Assembly: GCA_001897605.1 (NCBI GenBank)
Contig: MKTL01000005.1
Span: forward strand, 1-64,000
DNA from: Clostridiales bacterium 38-18
GTDB lineage: Bacteria > Bacillota > Clostridia > Peptostreptococcales > Acidaminobacteraceae
DNA: 64,000 nt
Direction: 5' to 3'
In this document: one piece after another, positions 1-9,312 of the stretch
Position numbering within the stretch: the first letter of the stretch is position 1
How the letters are laid out: each line of letters opens with the position of its first letter
Translations under genes and position numbers: made by a program
Notes under the pieces: model-generated
Told to the model about the DNA's origin: nothing
Seen by the model: only the letters and a program-made list of their open reading frames with translations
Database searches by the model: none

Positions 1-55
1 TCTTTTTTAATTCATATCCTAATTACCACATCAATATCTTCAAAGGTAAAAGGGT

Positions 56-2122
56 TTAAATCCCTTCGCCCTCACTGTACTGCAGCCTATAAAGGTCATA
101 ATACATGCCCTTATGCGCAAGTAGTTCCTGATGTCTGCCCATCTCTTTGATTTCACCTTTACTCATCACTATGATCTTGTCGGCGTGTTGTATGGTGGAG
201 AGGCGGTGCGCCACGATTAAGGTGGTGCGACCCTGTATAATTTTGTTGATTGCATCTTGGATGAGCAGCTCGGTCTCTGTATCGATGTTAGAGGTTGCTT
301 CATCTAGGATGAGGATGCCTGGCTCGAATACTAAGGCACGGGCGAACGAGAGCAGCTGGCGCTGTCCAGCGGACAGCGTGGCACCGCGCTCGACTACGGG
401 CTCGTCATAGCCTTTTGGTAGTCTTGAGATAAAGCGGTCGGCATTGACATAGGTTGCCACCTCTTTGATCTGTGCATCGGTGATGTCATTATTGTAGAGT
501 CTAATATTGCCCTTGATATCGCCTGAGAATAAAAACACGTCCTGTAGCACGATGCCGATGTGCTTTCTAAGTGCCTCTTGGTCGATGTGTCGAATATCCA
601 CACCATCTACTGTGATGCGGCCCTTTTGGATATCGTAAAATCGATTGAGAAGGCTGATGATTGTCGTCTTACCAGAGCCTGTCGCACCGACAAGGGCGAT
701 GGATTCACCTTTAGCCGCTTTAAAGCTGACACCTTTAAGGACATAGTCTTCTTCGGTTTTAGGTTCCTTCATATAGCTGAACCATACATCTTCAAATGCG
801 ATTTCACCCTTAAACTCTCCCACAGGGAAAGGTAGAGGCATCTGAGGATCAGGAACAGCTGTTTTTTCATCCAATAGCATGAAGATGCGCTCTGCACTTG
901 CCATAGAAGACTGAAGGATGTTGAACTTTTCACTTAAGTCCATGATGGGTCTAAAAAATTGCTGTGTATAGGTGATGAATGCCACAAGAACCCCTAGTTC
1001 TACGGTCTTGCTCATCGCATCCCCGCCACCAAACCAAAGGAGTAGTGCAAGTGAAACGGAGTAAGCCAAGTTCATAGTCGGTCTAAAGATCGCATAGACG
1101 TGTGTCTCTTCGATCGAGCTCTTTAAAAAGTCTGAGTTGATGTGATCAAAATCATCGTAGATGCCTTTTTCCTTGTTGAAGATTTGGATGATTTTCATAC
1201 CGTTGATGTTTTCGGCTAGAGTTGCATTGATTCTCGCAAGCTTAACCTTAACCGCCCTTTGTACCTCTCTCGCCCTTTTTCTGAAGATAGAAGCTGCGAT
1301 GATGACAAATGGCATGGTGCTAAAGCAGATTAAAGTCAGTTTGATATCGATAGAAATCATGACCACCACGATGCCGAAAAGCAAGGTGAAGTCCTTGATC
1401 GAGGTGACGAGCACGTTGGTAAACATCTCGTTGATGTTTTCCATATCGTTGCTGACACGAGTTACCAAACGCCCAACTGGGTTTTTATCGAAAAAGCTAA
1501 GGCTCATGTTTTGAATGTGGTTAAAGAGCTCCTCACGCATACTGTAGACGATTTTCTGGCTGGCATAGTTTAAAAGATACGTATGGCCAAAGGAACAGAA
1601 AAAGCTGAGTAGCAAGATGATGCCCACCGTGATGGACAGTGTAAAGATTTGATCCTTATTATGTGCCTTCACCTGCTGGATAAAACCATCGTTAAGTGAT
1701 AAAACAGGATACGTGGCTTCATCTAAAGTAGCTGTCCCTGTACTTAGGTCCAAACTAAAATCCTTTAGACTCTTTGTTTTGCTCATACCCACGATCATAT
1801 AAGTGCTGCCTTCTTCGGTATAGAGGATGGCAGGCGTATACATTTCCTTATTATAAGTCCCCTTTATACGGTCGAGTAGCGTTGGAACGATGATGTTGCT
1901 GTTATCGGTATAAACCACTTGCTGCGTCGGTGCGATGTAGTCGTCGATGGCCACCTTTGTCACGAAAGGGATCGTCAAATCCACAACGGTGACAAAGAGC
2001 ATCAAAATGATGCTAAGGAGTAAAAGTGCAATTTGAGGTCTAGCGTATTTCAGTAGACGCTTCATGATATTGCCGTCAAACGACTTTTCTATCTCTTGTT
2101 CGTGATGGATCGTTTCAGACAT
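56..2122 (-). CDS. ABC exporter subunit, catalytic half (heterodimeric, type IV fold)
   Basis: This 688-residue protein is a membrane-spanning ABC exporter half-transporter: six predicted helices in the N-terminal 420 residues, then one nucleotide-binding domain. Walker A is GATGSGKT near residue 477, the signature is LSAGQ near 582, and Walker B is ILILDEATS near 605 with the catalytic Glu intact. An unusual hydrophilic stretch of about 90 residues (roughly 65-155) sits between the first two helices and should lie outside the cell. The gene lies 8 bases downstream of a second half-transporter whose catalytic Glu is replaced by Asp, the known pattern of asymmetric heterodimers such as TM287/288. 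Substrate is unknown; multidrug or lipid export is inference from the family. Confidence 0.93.
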   Translation of the reverse strand: MSETIHHEQEIEKSFDGNIMKRLLKYARPQIALLLLSIILMLFVTVVDLTIPFVTKVAIDDYIAPTQQVVYTDNSNIIVPTLLDRIKGTYNKEMYTPAILYTEEGSTYMIVGMSKTKSLKDFSLDLSTGTATLDEATYPVLSLNDGFIQQVKAHNKDQIFTLSITVGIILLLSFFCSFGHTYLLNYASQKIVYSMREELFNHIQNMSLSFFDKNPVGRLVTRVSNDMENINEMFTNVLVTSIKDFTLLFGIVVVMISIDIKLTLICFSTMPFVIIAASIFRKRAREVQRAVKVKLARINATLAENINGMKIIQIFNKEKGIYDDFDHINSDFLKSSIEETHVYAIFRPTMNLAYSVSLALLLWFGGGDAMSKTVELGVLVAFITYTQQFFRPIMDLSEKFNILQSSMASAERIFMLLDEKTAVPDPQMPLPFPVGEFKGEIAFEDVWFSYMKEPKTEEDYVLKGVSFKAAKGESIALVGATGSGKTTIISLLNRFYDIQKGRITVDGVDIRHIDQEALRKHIGIVLQDVFLFSGDIKGNIRLYNNDITDAQIKEVATYVNADRFISRLPKGYDEPVVERGATLSAGQRQLLSFARALVFEPGILILDEATSNIDTETELLIQDAINKIIQGRTTLIVAHRLSTIQHADKIIVMSKGEIKEMGRHQELLAHKGMYYDLYRLQYSEGEGI

Positions 2123-2130
2123 TTTTCCTC

Positions 2131-3888
2131 CTAAGCTTCCGTCAATTTTTCTTCGAGTAATTGTTTGCTATACATATCTGCATATAAGCCATTAAGCGCT
2201 AATAGCTCAGCGTGTGTGCCCCTCTCAGCGATGGCGCCGTCCTCAAGAACGATGATTTGATCTGCGTGTTGAATCGTCGAGATTCTATGCGCGATGAGGA
2301 TGCTGGTGGTTTGCGACAGCGTTTCCTTAAGGTGCGTTAAGATGCTTTCCTCAGTCTTCGTATCTACTGCGGATAACGAATCGTCTAGGATTAGAATTTC
2401 AGGTTTTTTAGCCAGTGCTCTCGCAATTGAGACACGCTGCTTTTGTCCACCTGACATATTGACGCCACGCTCACCGAGCTCAGTGTCATAGCCCTTAGGA
2501 AAGTCCATGATCTCATCGTGGATGTGGGCGATCTTTGCGAAGTGGCTCGCTTCCTCTTGTGTGATGTCCGCTCGACCGAAACCGATGTTATATGAGACGG
2601 TTTTGGAGAACAGGAAGTTATCTTGAGGTACGTAGCCAATCATATCTCTTATCTTCTTAATAGGCACTTGATTGATATCGTAATCGCCTAGGTTGATTTT
2701 CCCCTCAGGTACTTCGTATAGCTTTAGGAGGAGGTTTACCAGCGTGGTTTTCCCAGCGCCTGTTTTCCCAACCACCGCTAAGGTTTCGCCTTCGCCAACT
2801 GTAAAGCTGATGTCCTTAAGTGCTGGTGTTTCCGCCCCTGGATAGGTGAAGGTAAGGTCTTTGAGGGTCAGCTTAGGTTTAACCGCATAAGCTTCCAGTA
2901 AAGTATCGATGACCTCGCCATCTACGATTTCAGCAGGCGTTTCAAGGATGGCATTAATTCTTCTCAGTGAAACCTGACCACGCTGTAACTGATTATAAAC
3001 AAAGCCCAGCGCCATCATCGGCCATGATAGCATCCCCACATAGGTGAGAAACGCCACAAAGCTACCGATAGTGATAACGCCGTCCAGTACGAGGCTACCG
3101 CCGTAGATCATACCGATCAGTGTACTCATCATAGCGATAAAGCCGACCATAGGATGCACGAGTCCGAAGAGCTTCGCGAGCTTCACGTTTTTGCGGAAGA
3201 CCTGATGGTTCTTTTCATTAAAGTGACCGAGTGACGGTTTCTCTTGTATAAAGGATTTGATGATGCGCACGCCAGAAAAGTTTTCCTGTGCCACATCCGA
3301 TAGGTCTGAGAAAGCTTCTTGAACGGATTTAAAGCGATCTCGAACCTTTTTTCCCATGGTTATAATAAAGAAGGCAATCAATGGCATAGGGATCAAAGCG
3401 ATCAACGTCAGTTTAAGATCTACCTTTACGATCATTAAAACAATGGTCATAATCCCCATAAAGATGGCATCTACCATCATGATCACACCGCCGCCGAAGG
3501 CGTTACGAATCGCGGAGATGTCGTTGGTACAGTGTGCCATGAGGTCGCCTGTCTTGTGGTGATGAAAGTAGTTGAGTGACATTTTTTCAAAGTGCTCGAA
3601 CACTCGGTTTCGCAGCCAGTATTCTAGTCTTTTCGCTGTGGTAACGATGGTCATACGCCAGCCATAGCGACCGATGGCCACCAGCACAGCGATCAACATA
3701 ATATAGAAGATGTACTTCAGCGTTAGGCCAGAGGTGAGCGTACCTGCCTTTAACTGATCTGTAAAGGCACCTATGATCAGTGGTGTCATGAGCTGGAGCG
3801 CATCGATAATCATCAATAGCCCAATCCCAAATATGTACATTTTAATGTGTTTTCGCATGAAGCCTGCGACGTATCTAAAATCGTTCAT
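2131..3888 (-). CDS. ABC exporter subunit, degenerate half
   Basis: This 585-residue half-transporter has six membrane helices followed by a nucleotide-binding domain with Walker A GKTGAGKTT near residue 373, signature MSGGQKQR near 480 and Walker B ILILDDSLSAVD near 500. The residue after the Walker B Asp is Asp where catalysis needs Glu, so the ATP site it contributes is probably non-hydrolytic, while its intact signature completes the active site of the partner encoded just downstream. The start is fixed by GGAGG 7 bases upstream. Both genes form one minus-strand operon with a promoter at 3938-3967. The family exports drugs, peptides or lipids; nothing here shows which. Confidence 0.93.
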   Translation of the reverse strand: MNDFRYVAGFMRKHIKMYIFGIGLLMIIDALQLMTPLIIGAFTDQLKAGTLTSGLTLKYIFYIMLIAVLVAIGRYGWRMTIVTTAKRLEYWLRNRVFEHFEKMSLNYFHHHKTGDLMAHCTNDISAIRNAFGGGVIMMVDAIFMGIMTIVLMIVKVDLKLTLIALIPMPLIAFFIITMGKKVRDRFKSVQEAFSDLSDVAQENFSGVRIIKSFIQEKPSLGHFNEKNHQVFRKNVKLAKLFGLVHPMVGFIAMMSTLIGMIYGGSLVLDGVITIGSFVAFLTYVGMLSWPMMALGFVYNQLQRGQVSLRRINAILETPAEIVDGEVIDTLLEAYAVKPKLTLKDLTFTYPGAETPALKDISFTVGEGETLAVVGKTGAGKTTLVNLLLKLYEVPEGKINLGDYDINQVPIKKIRDMIGYVPQDNFLFSKTVSYNIGFGRADITQEEASHFAKIAHIHDEIMDFPKGYDTELGERGVNMSGGQKQRVSIARALAKKPEILILDDSLSAVDTKTEESILTHLKETLSQTTSILIAHRISTIQHADQIIVLEDGAIAERGTHAELLALNGLYADMYSKQLLEEKLTEA

Positions 3889-3937
3889 GTAAATCCTCCG
3901 AATTATTTAGGGACACTGTGTATCTATTGTAACATAT

Positions 3938-3967
3938 ATTATATAGGAGAAAAAACGATTTTGACAA
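3938..3967 (-). promoter_or_regulatory. Probable promoter of the ABC exporter operon
   Basis: Reading the minus strand, TTGTCA (3967-3962) and TATAAT (3943-3938) are separated by 18 bases, about 50 bases upstream of the start codon at 3888. No operator-like palindrome was seen around it. Confidence 0.55.
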
Positions 3968-4073
3968 AAAATAAGAACAAATGTTTGTACCTCCAAGCAC
4001 CTTGTTTTGTAACAGCTTAGCACGTTTTTATACATATAAAAAAAAATTAACAAAAAAGCCACACCTTCACAGG

Positions 4074-4102
4074 TTGACAAAGGGGTTATAAAATGATAAT
4101 TT
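4074..4102 (+). promoter_or_regulatory. Probable promoter of the guaB riboswitch transcript
   Basis: A perfect TTGACA lies at 4074-4079. Either TAATTT (4097-4102, spacer 17) or GATAAT (4095-4100, spacer 15) can act as the -10. It lies about 70 bases upstream of the riboswitch aptamer. Between the two, at 4144-4157, is the inverted repeat TAAACG-AA-CGTTTA, a possible operator of unknown regulator. Confidence 0.5.
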
Positions 4103-4172
4103 AGTGTTTAATATTAAAGCAATTCAACTTAATACGCATTCATTAAACGAACGTTTATGATAAAAGACAATG

Positions 4173-4319
4173 CACTCATATAATTCCAAAAAAACGGCTT
4201 GGAAGTCTCTACGCGGTAGCCAAATATCGTACTATGGGTTGATCTTTTAATTTTTTGTATGCTGGGTCTATGTGCATAAAAAGATTATTAGGACAACCTG
4301 AGGGTTGTCTTTTTTTTTT
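4173..4319 (+). promoter_or_regulatory. Guanine (purine) riboswitch with transcription terminator
   Basis: The aptamer at 4173-4241 follows the purine riboswitch layout. A P1 stem (CACTCAT with ATGGGT) leads into TATAAT. P2 is TTCCAA/TTGGAA, the junction is GTCTCTAC, and P3 is GCGGT/ATCGT. Loop bases GGC and GCC can make the L2-L3 kissing contact. The base that decides specificity is C in ACTATGGG, which matches guanine rather than adenine sensors. Downstream, GGGTTG of the P1 3' strand (4236-4241) can pair with CAACC of the terminator 5' arm (4294-4298) as an antiterminator. Ligand binding should therefore free the terminator and switch guaB off. Confidence 0.9.
4292..4319 (+). terminator. 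Riboswitch-controlled terminator before guaB
   Basis: GACAACC-TGAG-GGTTGTC forms a seven-pair stem directly followed by ten T residues. It lies between the aptamer and the guaB ribosome binding site, so it is an attenuator rather than the end of another gene. Confidence 0.9.
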
Positions 4320-4337
4320 ATTCATTACAACTTATGA

Positions 4338-5834
<1,497 letters not shown>

Positions 5835-5849
5835 TTAAGAGCATCTATG

Positions 5850-5871
5850 GGAAGGCGTGCATTCGCCTTCC
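5850..5871 (+). other. Intercistronic hairpin between guaB and guaA
   Basis: GGAAGGCG and CGCCTTCC form a perfect eight-pair stem with a six-base loop, with no following T tract. It probably protects or tunes the guaB-guaA message rather than ending it; the role is inference. Confidence 0.5.
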
Positions 5872-5924
5872 AGTCATGTTATGATAAATGAAACCTATAA
5901 AATTCCCGAAATTGGAGGAACCCA

Positions 5925-7457
5925 ATGAATAATGAACTCGTGATCATCGTGGACTTCGGTGGTCAGTACAACCAGCTTATCGCGAGACGTGTCCGCGAAT
6001 CTGGCGTTTACAGTGAAGTCGTTTCTTGGCGACATGCACTAGAGAAAATCAAAGAAAAATCGCCGAAGGGCATCATCTTTACTGGTGGTCCTAACTCGGT
6101 TTATCTAGAAAATGCACCAACACTTGATGCAGAAATATTCGAACTAGGGATTCCGGTTCTCGGTATCTGCTACGGTATGCAGCTGATGGCACACAAGCTC
6201 GGCGGTGTCGTAGACAGAGCGAAACAACAAGAGTACGGTAAAATTAAACTCGACATTCAGTCGCATGCAGATTTATTCAAAGATGTAACCACTGGCGCAC
6301 AATGCTGGATGAGCCACTTTGACTACGTTAAAGAAGCACCAGCAGGATTTGAAGTCATTGCAACGACAGACAACTGTCCAGTAGCGGCGATGAAAAACCC
6401 AGAGAAAAACCTCTACGCAGTACAGTTCCACGCAGAGGTTGAACATACACCATTTGGTAGAACCATGATAAAGAACTTCCTTTACGAAGTTTGTGGCTGT
6501 AAAGGCGACTGGAACATGGGCGACTTTGCAGTGAACATGATCCAAAAGATCAAAGAAACCGTAGGCGATAAGAAAGTACTTTGCGGTCTTTCAGGCGGCG
6601 TTGACTCTTCTGTTGCTGCGACTATGGTACACCAAGCTGTAGGCGATCAACTCACTTGTATCTTTGTCGATCACGGTCTTTTAAGAAAGAACGAAGGCGA
6701 TGAGGTAGAAAAGGTATTTGCAGATGAGTTCCACATGAACTTCATCAGAGTAGACGCAAAAGAGCGTTTCTTAGGTAGACTAAAAGGCGTATCTGATCCT
6801 GAAACCAAACGTAAAATCATCGGCGAAGAGTTTATCCGAGTTTTCGAAGAAGAAGCTAGTAAACTTGAAGGCATCGATTACCTCGTTCAAGGTACAGTGT
6901 ATCCAGACGTTATCGAAAGCGGTACAGACACTGCAGACGTCATCAAAAGCCATCACAACGTAGGCGGTCTTCCAGACGATATGCAGTTTGAACTCATAGA
7001 GCCACTAAGAGACCTTTTCAAAGACGAAGTAAGACGCGTTGGCGAAGAAGTCGGCGTTCCAGGCCACATTGTATGGCGTCAACCTTTCCCAGGTCCAGGT
7101 CTTGCAATCCGTATCCTAGGCGAAATCACTGACGAAGCCCTTCACCTAGTGCGTGAATCAGACGCCATCCTTAGAGACGAAATCGCTAAAGCTGGCCTCA
7201 ACAGAGAAGTATGGCAATACTTCACCGTCCTTCCAAACGTCCGTTCAGTTGGCGTTATGGGCGACGAGCGTACCTACTCACATGCCATCGGCATCCGAGC
7301 AGTAACCTCGATCGACGGTATGACTTCAGACTGGGCTAGACTGCCATATGAAGTGTTAGATAAAATATCATCCCGTATCGTGAATGAAGTACAAGGTGTA
7401 AATCGTATTCTTTATGATGTTACGAGTAAGCCGCCTAGTACGATTGAGTGGGAATAG
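5925..7457 (+). CDS. guaA: GMP synthase (glutamine-hydrolysing)
   Basis: GuaA converts XMP to GMP using ATP and glutamine. The 510-residue protein contains the class I glutamine amidotransferase domain with GICYGMQL (nucleophilic Cys82) and the QFHAEVEH His/Glu pair, then the ATP pyrophosphatase domain with [10 protein letters not shown] near residue 221. It ends in the conserved dimerisation tail [17 protein letters not shown] sits ahead of the ATG. The last codons, ATTGAGTGGGAATAG, form a known favourite integration site for genomic islands. The reading frame is intact to its natural end, as expected when an island inserts at the 3' end and regenerates it. Confidence 0.98.
   Translation: MNNELVIIVDFGGQYNQLIARRVRESGVYSEVVSWRHALEKIKEKSPKGIIFTGGPNSVYLENAPTLDAEIFELGIPVLGICYGMQLMAHKLGGVVDRAKQQEYGKIKLDIQSHADLFKDVTTGAQCWMSHFDYVKEAPAGFEVIATTDNCPVAAMKNPEKNLYAVQFHAEVEHTPFGRTMIKNFLYEVCGCKGDWNMGDFAVNMIQKIKETVGDKKVLCGLSGGVDSSVAATMVHQAVGDQLTCIFVDHGLLRKNEGDEVEKVFADEFHMNFIRVDAKERFLGRLKGVSDPETKRKIIGEEFIRVFEEEASKLEGIDYLVQGTVYPDVIESGTDTADVIKSHHNVGGLPDDMQFELIEPLRDLFKDEVRRVGEEVGVPGHIVWRQPFPGPGLAIRILGEITDEALHLVRESDAILRDEIAKAGLNREVWQYFTVLPNVRSVGVMGDERTYSHAIGIRAVTSIDGMTSDWARLPYEVLDKISSRIVNEVQGVNRILYDVTSKPPSTIEWE
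7445..7456 (+). repeat. attL-like direct repeat at the 3' end of guaA
   Basis: TGAGTGGGAATA in the final guaA codons recurs exactly at 19324-19335, and with two mismatches as CGAGTGGGAGTA at 17522-17533. Insertion of islands at this guaA sequence is established in other bacteria. Here the repeats bracket defence genes. Confidence 0.75.
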
Positions 7458-7527
7458 TTTTAATAGTTTATTAGTTTACCAATTTATTTATGGTAGTTGT
7501 TCTTCTATTTATATTTGAGCTTATTTT

Positions 7528-7561
7528 AGTCTTCTTAGTAATTATCTAAGAAGACTTTTTT
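7528..7561 (+). terminator. Terminator downstream of guaA
   Basis: AGTCTTCTTAG and CTAAGAAGACT form a perfect 11-pair stem with a seven-base loop, followed by a run of T. It ends the guaBA transcript just inside the left end of the island. Confidence 0.88.
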
Positions 7562-7584
7562 AGTTTGACTTCAATATTGTATCC

Positions 7585-7661
7585 TCAACATGAAATTATA
7601 CACAACTATTTAACATTGTGTATAATTTCATGTTGACGTAGCTGTTTAAAGCAAGTATTCT
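7585..7661 (+). promoter_or_regulatory. abiE promoter with a 21-bp perfect inverted repeat (probable AbiEi operator)
   Basis: Arms at 7585-7605 and 7616-7636 are perfect reverse complements over 21 bases (core ATTATACACAA / TTGTGTATAAT) with a 10-base spacer. The right arm runs into TTGACG (7633-7638), which is 17 bases from TATTCT (7656-7661), a good promoter for the gene starting at 7705. AbiEi proteins of other bacteria repress their own operon by binding inverted repeats in its promoter, so this is the likely operator. Confidence 0.65.
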
Positions 7662-7704
7662 TAAAATATAAAATTATACTTCTGAAGTTAGAAAGGATGC
7701 TGTA

Positions 7705-8301
7705 GTGGATATTCAGAAAGCTAAACAGATATTTGATGCCCATGGCGGCATTATGAAAGCAAAAGAAATTCAAGAGCATAAAATATATTCTCATTATCTT
7801 GCGAATCTTATGAAGCAAGGCTATGTTGAGAGAATTCGGCACGGATATTATCAATGGCAGGATGAACGTGCTTTCAGTGAGGCGGCAACGATTGCTCGAC
7901 TATTTCCAGAGGCAGTGATTTGCAGAGAAAGTGCATTGCAATATTATGGATATACTGATCGAACGCCAGCGATGTGGTACTTAGCAGTGGATAGAGGATA
8001 TACACGGTCAAGGTTTAAGATTGATTATCCGATGGTGAAGCCTGTGTTTTTTTCGCAAGAACAAATGAAATTAGGTGTGGATATTGTTGAGATTGAAGAT
8101 GTGAAGCTACAAATTTTTAACAGGGAGCATATTATCTGTGATTGTCTGCGTCAGGAAAATAAAATGGATGCAGAAATTTTCAATAAGGCAATACAGGCAT
8201 ATATAAAAGATCCTCAAAAAAATGTTCCTCGTCTAATGGAATATGCAAAGATACTGCGAACAGAAAAAAAGGTTCGTAAAATCATAGGAGTATGGCTATG
8301 A
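7705..8301 (+). CDS. abiEi: AbiEi-family antitoxin / autoregulator (type IV TA)
   Basis: This 198-residue protein has an N-terminal winged-helix-like region (HGGIMKAKEIQEHKIYSHYL, then GYVERIRHGYYQW) followed by the C-terminal part typical of AbiEi antitoxins. Members neutralise the nucleotidyltransferase toxin AbiEii without stable binding and repress their operon. Translation most likely starts at the GTG at 7705, 6 bases after AAAGGATG. It overlaps the toxin gene by ATGA, indicating coupled translation. The large inverted repeat at 7585-7636 upstream is the candidate operator. Base composition is clearly more AT-rich than guaA, in line with transfer. Confidence 0.85.
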   Translation: MDIQKAKQIFDAHGGIMKAKEIQEHKIYSHYLANLMKQGYVERIRHGYYQWQDERAFSEAATIARLFPEAVICRESALQYYGYTDRTPAMWYLAVDRGYTRSRFKIDYPMVKPVFFSQEQMKLGVDIVEIEDVKLQIFNREHIICDCLRQENKMDAEIFNKAIQAYIKDPQKNVPRLMEYAKILRTEKKVRKIIGVWL

Positions 8302-9221
8302 AAGACATAGCAGCATCTATACTGGTGCGGTTAAAAAATCAGTCAAAAGAAACAGGATTAAGCTATCAAATGTGCTTGCAGTTATTTTGCCAAGAAGAAT
8401 TTTTGAGACGTCTGTCGCTGTCACAATACAACAGTAACTTTGTTTTAAAGGGCGGATTGTTCATTTATACCCTTACTGAGTTTCAAAGCAGAGCAACACA
8501 GGATATAGACTTTCTGATGCGCCAACTCTCAAATGATATTGACAAAGTGAAATGTGTTATTGAAGAAATTAGCCAAGTTCCAACAGCTAATGATTATATT
8601 AAAATCGAGGTCGTGAATGCTGAAATTATAACACCTGACAAGGAATATCAAGGGGTGTCAGTAAAGTTTATTGGTCGTATAAAGCAAGTGAAAATACCGT
8701 TTTCGATTGATATTGGTATGAATGATGTGATTGTTCCTAAAGCCGTAAAAAGATGTATTAAAACGCGGCTAACAGATTTTGAAGAACCCGAAGTTTATAC
8801 ATATTCGCTGGAAAGTACCATAGCGGAAAAATTTGATGCCATTTTGAAACGTATGGAAGCTACAAGTCGGATGAAAGATTTTTTTGATATTTATTATTTG
8901 TCCAGTATGTTTGATTTTGATGGGCGAAAGTTACAGGAAGCTGTCTGGCAAACTATACAGCATCGGGGGACGGTGTATGAAGCAAATAGTTTCGACCGTA
9001 TTTCTGCATTTGGCGATAATGCCTTTTTATCAGCACAGTGGACGCGGTTTCAACCATCCATACAGATACAACTACCGGAATTTGCATCTATCCTTTACCG
9101 CTTAAAAGATTTTCTTCAACCAGTCTTTGAAGCATCAATCAAGGAAAGAGAATTTTTCATGGATTGGTCTGCTGAACAGAAAAAGTGGCAGGAACAGAGC
9201 GGTAAGGGGAAAGATGATTAA
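8298..9221 (+). CDS. abiEii: AbiEii-family nucleotidyltransferase toxin (type IV TA)
   Basis: AbiEii toxins are nucleotidyltransferases that halt growth during phage infection; related enzymes modify tRNA acceptor ends. The sequence shows the nucleotidyltransferase core FVLKGGLFIY followed by RATQDIDFLMR, whose DxD carries the metal-binding Asp residues, and the later LESTIAEKFDAI and RMKDFFDIYYL segments typical of the family. An upstream ATG at 8292 is only one base after GGAG, so the ATG at 8298, 7 bases from the Shine-Dalgarno and overlapping the abiEi stop as ATGA, is preferred, giving 307 residues. It forms a two-gene operon with the antitoxin and precedes hsdR by 91 bases. Confidence 0.87.
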   Translation: MKDIAASILVRLKNQSKETGLSYQMCLQLFCQEEFLRRLSLSQYNSNFVLKGGLFIYTLTEFQSRATQDIDFLMRQLSNDIDKVKCVIEEISQVPTANDYIKIEVVNAEIITPDKEYQGVSVKFIGRIKQVKIPFSIDIGMNDVIVPKAVKRCIKTRLTDFEEPEVYTYSLESTIAEKFDAILKRMEATSRMKDFFDIYYLSSMFDFDGRKLQEAVWQTIQHRGTVYEANSFDRISAFGDNAFLSAQWTRFQPSIQIQLPEFASILYRLKDFLQPVFEASIKEREFFMDWSAEQKKWQEQSGKGKDD

Positions 9222-9312
9222 TCACGGTAATTACAGATACAAAAATATTTAAAATGTTCCTGCAAAGAATCTAGGATGAGATAAAAGAAAAGCAATAGTT
9301 AAGGAGGTAACG

